Below, in pieces: positions 50,260 through 58,412 of a stretch of DNA of 64,000 bases. Positions within the stretch are counted from its first letter, which is position 1; each line of letters starts with the position of its first letter. The stretch is taken from positions 1 to 64,000 of the forward strand of contig JAIKXJ010000054.1 in the NCBI GenBank assembly GCA_024684175.1, given 5' to 3'. A program made the position numbers and the translations under genes. This DNA comes from Erysipelotrichaceae bacterium. Lineage in GTDB: Bacteria > Bacillota_I > Bacilli_A > Erysipelotrichales > Erysipelotrichaceae. The notes under the pieces are model-generated. The model did no database searches, was not told the DNA's origin, and saw only the letters and a list, made by a program, of their open reading frames with translations.

Positions 50260-51489
50260 TTATTTCACCAGCTGGATGAAGTCTTCGACGTCAGCTCTGT
50301 GTTCTGCTGCCTGGACTGCATCTTCCTGGACGAGGATCTTCTTCCATTCGACAACGCTCATGTCACCATCAGCGATCGGGTTGGAAGTATTTCCGGAGTA
50401 ATCACCGTATCTGCCCTGCATACCTTTGTATACAGAACCGTCAGCGATCGTCATTTCACCATCACCGTACCAGCCTTCTTCTGAATATAACCAGATCAGG
50501 AATGCTTTTGCCAGTTCAGGGTTGTCGGCATTGGCGACCTGTAAGCCATAGATCGGATAAATGAATCCGGCAAACGGAGCAACATCATCCTTAGCATACA
50601 GCAGTCTGTAAGAACCGTTGTCGAGCTGATCGCCGCGGGACTTCAGATACTTGTTCAGAGTCAGAAGACCGGACTGCGGTTTTTCAGCAGCAGCGATATC
50701 CTTAGCGATCGTGGAGTCGGAAGAACCGAGCATCATATCGTTGGCATATAACATCTTGATGAACTGGTAGCCGGCATTCGGGCAATCCGCATCAAGAACG
50801 AGATCCTGTCCGTAGTATTCTTTATAAGCTGCTTCCAGCTTCGCTGCATTCTCATCGGCAGTCAGGTTGACTAAGAAGTTCATGTTGACACCTTCCGTCG
50901 TCGGATCCTTCATCCAGAATGCACCCTTGTTGGCCGGGTCCGTTGCATACCAGAGGTTCGTGATATCGCCTTCGTTGTAAGTGTTGTCAGCGCCGTTGTT
51001 GTACATGATGACCTTGTTGCAGTAATCCCAGACAAGCAGAGGTTCGCAGTCATCACCGACAACGTCTTTGATCTCCTGGTTGTACCAGTTGTAGACATAG
51101 CCTTCGTCAACGAGGTCCGTCAAGACACGTCCGCCATCCTGAATGAAGATGATATCAGCGCCGTTTACGCCCTCTTTGACTTCCTGAGCAACCTGTGTGA
51201 CCTGTTCGGTATCACCGACCTGGGTACCTTCGCATTCGACATCAGGGCAGTATTTGTTGTGGAAAGCTTCCAATGCAGAAACTGTGACGGAGTGTGTGGT
51301 ATAGATCGTCAGCTTGTTGCCGTTGGCAATACCTGCAGCCAGCAGATCTTCAAATGTTTCTGCAGCTGTCTCTTCAGGTACCGGTTCTTCGGCAGGTGTT
51401 TCAGCAGGTGTCTGTCCGCCGCCGTTGGAGCAGGCAGCCAGTGTCAGACACATCAGTACTGCAAGTAATAATGCGAGTAACTTTTTCAT
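50260..51489 (-). CDS. Extracellular solute-binding lipoprotein, family 1 (FbpA-like)
   Basis: 409 residues from the ATG at 51489 (AAGGAG upstream). A signal peptide ends in lipobox LAAC (C20), followed by a Pro/Glu-rich linker of about 30 residues. The mature part has the FbpA-like opening KLTIYTTHSVTVSALEAFHNKY and hinge block VWDYCNKVIMYN. It lacks a visible Tyr-Tyr iron site, so iron is not supported. The operon has a CcpA site, DUF624 and aldo/keto reductase, which favours a carbon source such as a sugar phosphate (inference). Confidence 0.85.
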   Translation of the reverse strand: MKKLLALLLAVLMCLTLAACSNGGGQTPAETPAEEPVPEETAAETFEDLLAAGIANGNKLTIYTTHSVTVSALEAFHNKYCPDVECEGTQVGDTEQVTQVAQEVKEGVNGADIIFIQDGGRVLTDLVDEGYVYNWYNQEIKDVVGDDCEPLLVWDYCNKVIMYNNGADNTYNEGDITNLWYATDPANKGAFWMKDPTTEGVNMNFLVNLTADENAAKLEAAYKEYYGQDLVLDADCPNAGYQFIKMLYANDMMLGSSDSTIAKDIAAAEKPQSGLLTLNKYLKSRGDQLDNGSYRLLYAKDDVAPFAGFIYPIYGLQVANADNPELAKAFLIWLYSEEGWYGDGEMTIADGSVYKGMQGRYGDYSGNTSNPIADGDMSVVEWKKILVQEDAVQAAEHRADVEDFIQLVK

Positions 51490-51513
51490 TTTTTTCTCCT
51501 TCTCGGGAAGCGA

Positions 51514-51527
51514 TGTAAACGCTTCCT
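51514..51527. promoter_or_regulatory. CcpA cre site
   Basis: TGTAAACGCTTCCT matches TGWAARCGYTWNCW at all 14 positions. It lies just after the predicted transcription start of the FbpABC-like operon, a position where CcpA blocks elongation or initiation. Carbon catabolite repression is therefore likely. Confidence 0.7.
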
Positions 51528-51536
51528 TACTTCTAT

Positions 51537-51566
51537 ATTTTATCCCTATGTATTTTATCGTTTCAA
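51537..51566 (-). promoter_or_regulatory. Promoter of the FbpABC-like operon
   Basis: TTGAAA (51561-51566), 18 bp, TAAAAT (51537-51542) on the minus strand, directly upstream of the cre site. Confidence 0.65.
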
Positions 51567-51598
51567 GAAAATACACCCAACTTGTTACCAAAAACAAA

Positions 51599-51626
51599 AG
51601 GATATTACCATTTCTGGTAATATCCT
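51599..51626 (-). terminator. Terminator of ABC exporter pair 2
   Basis: AGGATATTACCA (51599-51610) and TGGTAATATCCT (51615-51626) form a perfect 12-bp stem with a TTTC loop and T-rich tail on the minus strand. Confidence 0.88.
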
Positions 51627-51628
51627 GA

Positions 51629-53389
51629 TCAGTTTTCGAATTGAAGCTGATAAAGTTTGTAGTAGTAACCGCGGTTCTTCAGCAATTGCTGATGGTTGCC
51701 CTTTTCGACGATCTCACCGTTCTGCAAGACGATGATCTGATCGGCATGCTGGATAGTGGAAAGCCGGTGCGCTACGACCAACATCGTTCCGATCGACTTC
51801 ATCTTTTCCAGAGAACGCTGGATCAGCACTTCCGTCTCCGTATCGATATTGGCCGTCGCCTCATCAAGGATGAGGATCTGCGGCTTGTGGATCACCGTCC
51901 TGGCAAACGACAGCAGCTGCCGCTGGCCCTGCGAAAGGTTCTCGCCTTTTTCGATGATCTCCTCTTCATATCTCTTCGGCAGTTTCTCGATGAAGATGTC
52001 GGCATTGACATACCTGCAGGCTTCTTCCACCTCTTCCTGTGTGAAGGATTCATCGTGCAAAGTGATGTTGTCTTTGATCGTGCCGGAGAACAAGAAGACA
52101 TCCTGCAGCATCTGTCCGATCGCTCTTCGTAAAGAATTGAGCTCGATATCGTTGATGTTGATACCGTCGATCAGGATCTCGCCCTTCTGTACTTCGTAGT
52201 TGCGGACGATCAAAGATAAGATCGTCGTCTTGCCTGCACCGGTCGCACCGACAAAGGCACAGGTCTGTTTGGGTTCGATCACGAAGGAGACATCCTTCAG
52301 GATCCAGTTGTCGTCCTTATAGGCGAACCAGACGTTCTTGAATTCGATCTTTCCCTCGAACTTGTCGATCTTGACCGCATCCGGCTTATCCAGGACATCC
52401 GGCTTGACGTCGAGCAGGTTGAAGATCCTTTCCGATGCCGTCAGCGCCTTCTGCAAGGCATTGAGCTGATCGGCCAGGTTCTGTATCGGGTTGAAGAACT
52501 TGGACAGATACAGATAGAAGGCAACGATCTCACCGGCGGAAAGGCCGAAGCGTATGCCCTGGGCAAAACATAAGGCGATGGAACAGTTGTAGATGAAGGA
52601 GATCAAAGGACGGTAGACACCGAAGGCTTTGATGACATTGAAACGCTGCTTGCGCAATGCTTCGTTCTTTTCCAGGAACTGTTCTTCCTTCGTCTTCTCC
52701 TGGTTGAAGACCTGCGTCAGCTTCATGCCGGCCAGATTCTCGCTCAGGAAGGTGTTCAAGTCGGAGATGCAGGCTCTTTCCTTGCGGAAGAAACCGCGGA
52801 CGACTTTCGAAAAGACATAAGAGATCCCGAAGACCAGGGCGACGACGCCCAGCAGGGATGTCGCCAGTGACGGCGAGATGAAAAACATGATCACGTAGAC
52901 ACCGACCAGGGTCGTGATATCGCGCAAGATCCTGACTAAGACACCGGTGAACAGATCGGACATCGACGCCGTATAGGATGTGACGCGCGTGACCAGAGAA
53001 CCGACCGGCATCTCGTTGAACTGATTCAGCGACATGTTTTCGATGTGTTCGAAGATCTCCTTGCGCAGACGGTAGATGATGCGCTGGCCGCAGTTCTGCA
53101 AGATGCGCGCATTCAGATATAAGAAAGCCTGGTTGATGCAGGTCAGTACAAACGACAGTAAGACCAGATTCAGGATCAGTTTGATGTTGATGCTGTCTTT
53201 GACCAGTTCATCGGTGATGCGGCTGGTGAACAGCGGGGAGATCGAATCCAGAGCGACGTTGAGTCCAAGCAAAAGAAGCGAGAAGATAAAACCGCCCTTT
53301 TCACTGCCGATATACTTAAGCGTCCTTCGGATGATCACGCTTAAGGGTAACTTGACGTCACCTTTCAGTTTTTCCAGTTCGTCATTCAT
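51629..53389 (-). CDS. ABC exporter half-transporter, canonical partner (pair 2)
   Basis: 586 residues: six membrane helices then an NBD with Walker A GATGAGKTT, signature LSQGQRQ and Walker B ILILDEATANID, a full catalytic site. It is the active half of a heterodimer with the gene immediately upstream (TAG directly before its ATG). The N terminus is charged and cytoplasmic (NDELEKLKGDVK). The substrate is unknown. Confidence 0.88.
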   Translation of the reverse strand: MNDELEKLKGDVKLPLSVIIRRTLKYIGSEKGGFIFSLLLLGLNVALDSISPLFTSRITDELVKDSINIKLILNLVLLSFVLTCINQAFLYLNARILQNCGQRIIYRLRKEIFEHIENMSLNQFNEMPVGSLVTRVTSYTASMSDLFTGVLVRILRDITTLVGVYVIMFFISPSLATSLLGVVALVFGISYVFSKVVRGFFRKERACISDLNTFLSENLAGMKLTQVFNQEKTKEEQFLEKNEALRKQRFNVIKAFGVYRPLISFIYNCSIALCFAQGIRFGLSAGEIVAFYLYLSKFFNPIQNLADQLNALQKALTASERIFNLLDVKPDVLDKPDAVKIDKFEGKIEFKNVWFAYKDDNWILKDVSFVIEPKQTCAFVGATGAGKTTILSLIVRNYEVQKGEILIDGININDIELNSLRRAIGQMLQDVFLFSGTIKDNITLHDESFTQEEVEEACRYVNADIFIEKLPKRYEEEIIEKGENLSQGQRQLLSFARTVIHKPQILILDEATANIDTETEVLIQRSLEKMKSIGTMLVVAHRLSTIQHADQIIVLQNGEIVEKGNHQQLLKNRGYYYKLYQLQFEN

Positions 53390-55186
53390 CTAGAGTTCGC
53401 TCTCCAGCTTCTGTAAGTAGACCATCTTCTGGTAAGTCGGGGACGTCTCAAGCAGACGTTCCGGCGTATCAAAAGCTTCGACCTCGCCCTCCTTGAGGAC
53501 CAGGATCTTATCCATGTGCGAGACTGTCGAGACACGCGAGGCGATGATGATGGTCGTCTTGCCTTTGCGCTTCTCGTTGATGTTGTTCAAGATCGTCTCT
53601 TCCGTCTTGACATCGACGGCTGAGACCGAGTCGTCCATGATCATGATCGGCGCATTCTTCATATAAGCTCTTGCGATCGAGATACGCTGTTTCTGACCGC
53701 CGGAAAGAGTCACGCCGCGTTCGCCCGTGACGGTCTCATAACCTTCCGTGAAACCTAAGATATTGTCATCGACATCCGCAAACTTTGCCGCATCGCGGAC
53801 ATCCGTGATATCCGCTTTGTTGTTGGCAAAAGAGATGTTGTTCTTGATATTGTCCGAGAAAAGGAAATTATCCTGCGGGACATAAGCGATCGCATCGCGC
53901 AGGCTCGCAATATCGATATCCATCAGATCGATATCATCGATGAAGATCTTGCCTCTCTCGATGTTGTATAAGTGCAATAACGTATTGACCAGCGTCGTCT
54001 TGCCCGAACCGATCTTGCCTACAAGACCGACCATCTCACCCGGCTGTATCTCAAAAGAGACATGTTTTAAAGAATGGGTATCCCCATCCGGGTAGGCAAA
54101 AGAGAAATCTTTGAATGTGATCTTGCCCTTGCAGTCCTCCAATACGACCGCATCTTTGGCATTATGGATCTCTTCTTCCTGATCCAAAAACGCATAGATA
54201 CGTCCGCTGGACGTCTTGAAACGGGAATGCATCTGTAAGATCTGTCCCATGGCAATCATCGGCCAGATCAAAGTATCGACATAACCGATGAACGTCGTCA
54301 GCTTGCCGGCCGACATCGTGATGACATGGCCGAACACCGAGACCGGAAGTCCCTGTGCCGTGCGGTAAACGAAATACGCACCGCAGCCCATCAGCACCGA
54401 CATCGCGATGCCGATGATCACTTCGATGGCAATATCGAAAGCGATCGACATCTTGACGAATTCCAGGTTCTTTTCGCTGTTTTCCTTGGCGACCTTGGAG
54501 AATGCCAGCAGTTCCTGCGCTTCCTTGACGAAAGCCTTGATGACGCGGATACCGGTGAAGGTCTCCTGCGTGAAGTCATACAGCTTATCGAACTGCTTCT
54601 GCCTTTCCTCCCATTTGTCGGACATGACCTTTTCGACCCGGTTGCCCCAGATCACCAGTGTCAGCATCGGCAATACGGCGATAAAAGAAAGGACCGGATC
54701 GAGCCTCAGCATCTTATATAAAGCGATGACCGATAAGAAGATCGCATCGACGGCCATGATGGTGCCCCAGCCGACGAATTCTTCAACGGCCTCGACATCC
54801 GAAGAGAACCAGGACATGATCGTACCGATCTTGTTTTCATGATAGTAGCGCTGCGACAGTCTCTCCGCCTTTAAGAACATCTCATGACGGACACCTGCCT
54901 CGATCAGACCGGAAGCCCGCATGATTGTAAAACGGAGGATCGCTCTGCCGGCCATCAGAGCCGTTGCGATCAGAACGATGTTCCTTATAATGTGAGCGAT
55001 ATCAGCGATCTGCACATTGCTGTTATTGGAGACGACCTCAACGATCTCACCTAAAAACTCAGGCACGAATGTCTGACATACATCGACCATGATATCGGCT
55101 GCAATGCCTATGACAAAGAGCACGAAATATTTTTTGTAGTAATCCGAGATCCTGTTTTTTTTCATAATATGCTTACGCTGAGTCAT
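53390..55186 (-). CDS. ABC exporter half-transporter, degenerate partner (pair 2)
   Basis: 598 residues from the ATG at 55186. Walker A is GKIGSGKTT, signature LSGGQKQ, and Walker B IMIMDDSVSAVD with Asp for the catalytic Glu. A TTGAAT-17-TATAAT promoter ends only 4 nt before this ATG, so the start is probably leaderless; an internal ATG at 55165 is possible. It is the first gene of pair 2 and is not obviously linked to the PadR gene upstream. Confidence 0.85.
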   Translation of the reverse strand: MTQRKHIMKKNRISDYYKKYFVLFVIGIAADIMVDVCQTFVPEFLGEIVEVVSNNSNVQIADIAHIIRNIVLIATALMAGRAILRFTIMRASGLIEAGVRHEMFLKAERLSQRYYHENKIGTIMSWFSSDVEAVEEFVGWGTIMAVDAIFLSVIALYKMLRLDPVLSFIAVLPMLTLVIWGNRVEKVMSDKWEERQKQFDKLYDFTQETFTGIRVIKAFVKEAQELLAFSKVAKENSEKNLEFVKMSIAFDIAIEVIIGIAMSVLMGCGAYFVYRTAQGLPVSVFGHVITMSAGKLTTFIGYVDTLIWPMIAMGQILQMHSRFKTSSGRIYAFLDQEEEIHNAKDAVVLEDCKGKITFKDFSFAYPDGDTHSLKHVSFEIQPGEMVGLVGKIGSGKTTLVNTLLHLYNIERGKIFIDDIDLMDIDIASLRDAIAYVPQDNFLFSDNIKNNISFANNKADITDVRDAAKFADVDDNILGFTEGYETVTGERGVTLSGGQKQRISIARAYMKNAPIMIMDDSVSAVDVKTEETILNNINEKRKGKTTIIIASRVSTVSHMDKILVLKEGEVEAFDTPERLLETSPTYQKMVYLQKLESEL

Positions 55187-55190
55187 AGCG

Positions 55191-55219
55191 ATTATACCAC
55201 TACGCATAGACCAATTCAA
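55191..55219 (-). promoter_or_regulatory. Promoter of ABC exporter pair 2
   Basis: TTGAAT (55214-55219), 17 bp, TATAAT (55191-55196) with TG one base upstream of the -10. It is nearly ideal. The ATG begins 4 nt after the -10, so the message has almost no leader. Confidence 0.7.
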
Positions 55220-55284
55220 TCAGAGTAAATCGCAGCTGTTCTCTTTTAAGAAAGGATGCCGCCGATGTACCGTCTTTTCTGAAT

Positions 55285-56193
55285 TCACTCTCCTGAGAAA
55301 CGGCAAGAGATATCTCCTGAGACCGTCTCAATACTTAAGGACTTGCTTCCGCTTCCCTCGTAAACTTTATGTCTGCTGATCGATTCCTCGCGGATCTCGT
55401 AGTCTTCCTTATCTCCGTCGATGAACAATCGCACATCACCGGACACCGACTCGACCGAGATCTCATCACACTTCACGTTCCTGCCGTTGAGATCACCGGA
55501 GACACTTTCGACATCGAGACCGCCGATGACCGTGATATCTTCGGCCTCTATGTCACCGGAGACCGTCTGTATCTGCAGATCTCTTGCGAAGACGGAAGAA
55601 AGCTTCATATCGCCCGATACCGTCTGCAGATCCAGTTCATCGCATTTGATCCCTTCGATCTTCACATCACCGGAGACATCGTCCAGATCCAGATCGACCA
55701 TCCTGTCTTCCGGAAGAAAGATATGCAAATGCTCATTCAAATTTCTTCCTGCCATCGAAAACATCTTCACAAAGAACGTATCGATGATGTTTCCCGAGGC
55801 CTCTTCTTCGATCGAAAGCTCATCGCCGTCGATCCCTATCTCGAGACAGGCCTCGTCACTTTGATCGTATTCCAGCCATCCGTGTCCTTCTTTCGTCGGC
55901 TCAATGGTCACATCGTAGCTCTTCACTTCGATATCGACTTTGGAGATATCATAAAAGTTCCTTCTTTCCATGTGCGGAGCGAGATCCTTTTTTCTTTCGC
56001 TGCTCCGTTTCTCACAGATGCTGTCAGCCAGATCTTGCGCATTTCCCAAAGAAGCGATGATCTCCTCTTCACTTTCCCCGTTGTCGAGATGATCATTGAT
56101 GATCTCTTCAAAATAAGACAGGATCTCTTCACTGTCTTTTGCATCTCTTTCGTCAAGTTCGTTCCTCAGTTCTTCAAGATATCTCTCAAGCAT
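55285..56193 (-). CDS. DUF1700 (HAAS) plus DUF4097 beta-helix protein
   Basis: 302 residues from the ATG at 56193 (AAGGAGG upstream). Residues 1-70 form the helical HAAS/DUF1700 domain (LERYLEELRNELDERD, then IIASLGNAQDLADSI). Residues 80-300 are DUF4097, with six copies of a VSGD motif (VSGDVKIEG, VSGDMKLSS, VSGDIEAED, VSGDLNGRN, VSGDVRLFI, VSGDISCRF); the first five are about 20 residues apart, as expected for a right-handed beta helix. It overlaps the padR gene by 8 nt. Such proteins are linked to envelope stress; function is not proven. Confidence 0.8.
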   Translation of the reverse strand: MLERYLEELRNELDERDAKDSEEILSYFEEIINDHLDNGESEEEIIASLGNAQDLADSICEKRSSERKKDLAPHMERRNFYDISKVDIEVKSYDVTIEPTKEGHGWLEYDQSDEACLEIGIDGDELSIEEEASGNIIDTFFVKMFSMAGRNLNEHLHIFLPEDRMVDLDLDDVSGDVKIEGIKCDELDLQTVSGDMKLSSVFARDLQIQTVSGDIEAEDITVIGGLDVESVSGDLNGRNVKCDEISVESVSGDVRLFIDGDKEDYEIREESISRHKVYEGSGSKSLSIETVSGDISCRFSGE

Positions 56194-56506
56194 TTTTTCT
56201 GACCTCCTTCGTGATAAACTCATACACTTTCAGAAGCTGCGTGAAATCCTTCAGATAATCCGCGATCTTCTCTCTTCCCTTTCCGGTGATCGAATAAAAC
56301 CTTCTGAGCCTGCCGTTATATTCAACGGAATAAGAAGTCAGACAATCCGCAGCCTCCAGCCGTTTCAGTATCGGATACAATGTCGATTCCGAGATCTCGA
56401 TCACGCCCTGCAGAGACTGAATGATCTTATAGCCATAAGAATCTTCACTCAAAAGCGCCGCCAGGACACAGACATCCAGAGAACCTCTTTTCAGCTGTAT
56501 ATCCAT
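56186..56506 (-). CDS. PadR-type transcription regulator
   Basis: 106 residues from the ATG at 56506 (AAGGAGG 6 nt upstream). The winged helix is about 8-75: LDVCVLAALLSEDSYGYKI, then ISESTLYPILKRLEAADCL as recognition helix and the wing NGRLRRFYSITGKG. A short C-terminal helix provides dimerisation. It is cotranscribed with the DUF1700/DUF4097 protein, a common pair. An operator overlaps its promoter, so it is probably self-repressed. Confidence 0.92.
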   Translation of the reverse strand: MDIQLKRGSLDVCVLAALLSEDSYGYKIIQSLQGVIEISESTLYPILKRLEAADCLTSYSVEYNGRLRRFYSITGKGREKIADYLKDFTQLLKVYEFITKEVRKNA

Positions 56507-56525
56507 AAATACCTCCTTACACACT

Positions 56526-56546
56526 ATACTATACGTTACATAGTAT
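56526..56546. promoter_or_regulatory. PadR operator
   Basis: A 7-7-7 inverted repeat: ATACTAT (56526-56532), ACGTTAC, ATAGTAT (56540-56546). It lies between and over the -10 and spacer of the padR promoter, so bound PadR would exclude RNA polymerase. Confidence 0.65.
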
Positions 56547-56556
56547 TATGTGTCAA
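56528..56556 (-). promoter_or_regulatory. padR operon promoter
   Basis: TTGACA (56551-56556), 17 bp, TATAGT (56528-56533) on the minus strand. The operator covers the spacer and -10. Confidence 0.75.
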
Positions 56557-56576
56557 CAGATATGTTTGATAAACCT

Positions 56577-56605
56577 AAAAAAACCAGAAAGGGCTGTCCC
56601 TTCCT
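56577..56605 (-). terminator. Terminator of ABC exporter pair 3
   Basis: AGAAAGGG (56586-56593) and CCCTTCCT (56598-56605), one mismatch, followed by T residues on the minus strand; it overlaps the stop of the exporter gene. Confidence 0.65.
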
Positions 56606-58412
56606 AGTTTTCGAACTGCGAATTGTATAAGTTGAAGTAGAAACCCTTCTTCTCCATCAGGGAATCATGATCGCCGACTTCGACGACATCACCTTTGTCC
56701 AAAACGATGATGATGTCCGCATTGCGGATGGTCGAAAGACGGTGGGCGATCGTGAACGCCGTCCTGCCCTTGCGCAGCCGTTCCATCGAATCCTGGATGA
56801 GCTGCTCGGTACGGGTATCGACCGAAGAAGTCGCCTCATCGAGTATGAGGATCTTCGGATCTTTCAGGAACGCTCTTGCGATCGTAAGCAGCTGCTTCTG
56901 ACCCTGGGAGATCCCCGATGTGTCTTCCGAGATCAGAGTATCGTAGCCGTTTTCCAAGGTCTTGATGAAACGGTCGACATGGGCGAGCTTACAGGCTTCA
57001 TAGATCTCTTCGTCGGTCGCATCCGGTTTGCCGAAACGGATATTCTCTTTGATCGTCCCGTCAAACAGCCAGGCATCCTGCAGGACCATGCCGAAGATCG
57101 AACGCAGATCTTTCCGGCGGTAATCGCGGATGTTTTTAAAGTCGACATAGATCGCACCGCCGTTGAGCTCATAGAAGCGCATCAGCAGCTTGACCAGAGT
57201 CGTCTTGCCCGCACCGGTCGGACCGACGATCGCTACGTCTTTGCCCGGTGCCACATACATCGAGAAATCATTGATGATGATCTTGTCCGGATCGTAACCG
57301 AAACGGACGTTCTCAAAGGTGACATTGCCCTTGATATCGATGCTGCCGTTTTCATCGGTGATCTTCACCGGATCGGCACAGTCGGCTTCTTCTTCCGTTT
57401 CGTTAAGCAGATTGAAGACGCGTTCCGCTGCCGCGATCATCGTCTGTATCGTGTTCATCAGCTGGGCGATCGAAGAGATCGGATGCTGGAGCCGGCGCAC
57501 ATAGGTCGTGAATGACTGGATCTCACCGATGTCCATCCGTCCCTGAATGACTTCGAATCCGCCGATCAGACAGACCGCCACATAGCCGACATTCTGCAAG
57601 AAACCGGTCAGCGGATGCATGACACCCGAATAAAACTGTGATTTGTAGGCAGCATTGTACAGCTCACCGTTGAGTTCATCGAAACGGCGCAGCGATTCTT
57701 CCTCGTAGTTGTACGTCTTGACCAGCAAGTGACCGGAATACATCTCTTCGACGTGACCATTGATCTCACCGAGATAATGGGAATGGGCTTTGAAGTGCTT
57801 CTGTGACTTTTTGACGATGAAGGCTGCCACCGCACCCGACAGCGGAAGAACGATCAAGGCCACCAGCGTCAGCTTGAAGGAGATCGTGATCATCATGAAC
57901 AGGACGCCCACGATATTGACCATCGAGTTCAGGACCTGCGAGACCGTTGAAGTCAGGTTGTTGGAGATGTTGTCGACATCGTTGGTGACCCGTGACAGCA
58001 CGTCGCCGTGGGTCTTGGAATCGAAGTACTTCAAAGGAAGACGGTTGATCTTCTTAGAGATATCATCCCTCAGTTTATAAGAGATGTTGATAGCGATATT
58101 GACGTGCAGCAGGTTGACGGCATAGTCGATCAAGGCACTCACGCCATAGATCGCCAGAATCGTCGAGATCAGCTTTCCGATCTTTCCGAAATCGATCCCG
58201 CCTTTGCCGCTGTATTTGGATAAGATGCCTTCGGCGATCAGTGTCGTCACATCGCCGATCAGTTTCGGGCCGTAGATGCACATGATCGTGGACGTGACCA
58301 TCAAAACAAGTGAAAGGATGATCCTTGCATAATACGGCTTGATGTATCCGGCAAGCTGCGAGAGCGTGCCCTTGAAATCTTTCGGTTTTTCTGCGATCCT
58401 CATCGGCGGCAT
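56604..58412 (-). CDS. ABC exporter half-transporter, canonical partner (pair 3)
   Basis: 602 residues: six membrane helices (about 30-325) and an NBD with Walker A GPTGAGKTT, signature ISQGQKQ and Walker B ILILDEATSSVD with catalytic Glu. It is the active half of a heterodimer with the upstream 704-residue protein; the genes overlap by one base. AAAGGAGG lies 10 nt before the first ATG; a second ATG three codons in is also possible. Confidence 0.88.
   Translation of the reverse strand: MPPMRIAEKPKDFKGTLSQLAGYIKPYYARIILSLVLMVTSTIMCIYGPKLIGDVTTLIAEGILSKYSGKGGIDFGKIGKLISTILAIYGVSALIDYAVNLLHVNIAINISYKLRDDISKKINRLPLKYFDSKTHGDVLSRVTNDVDNISNNLTSTVSQVLNSMVNIVGVLFMMITISFKLTLVALIVLPLSGAVAAFIVKKSQKHFKAHSHYLGEINGHVEEMYSGHLLVKTYNYEEESLRRFDELNGELYNAAYKSQFYSGVMHPLTGFLQNVGYVAVCLIGGFEVIQGRMDIGEIQSFTTYVRRLQHPISSIAQLMNTIQTMIAAAERVFNLLNETEEEADCADPVKITDENGSIDIKGNVTFENVRFGYDPDKIIINDFSMYVAPGKDVAIVGPTGAGKTTLVKLLMRFYELNGGAIYVDFKNIRDYRRKDLRSIFGMVLQDAWLFDGTIKENIRFGKPDATDEEIYEACKLAHVDRFIKTLENGYDTLISEDTSGISQGQKQLLTIARAFLKDPKILILDEATSSVDTRTEQLIQDSMERLRKGRTAFTIAHRLSTIRNADIIIVLDKGDVVEVGDHDSLMEKKGFYFNLYNSQFEN

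Noticed and set aside
51506..51526. Hairpin GGAAGCG/CGCTTCC upstream of the FbpA-like gene as a terminator
   Set aside because: It has no T tract, lies downstream of the promoter and contains a perfect cre match; its symmetry is better explained as an operator.
55187..55284. Possible tiny frame between the DUF4097 and exporter pair 2 genes
   Set aside because: Only five codons after a weak AAAGGA; nothing supports a gene.
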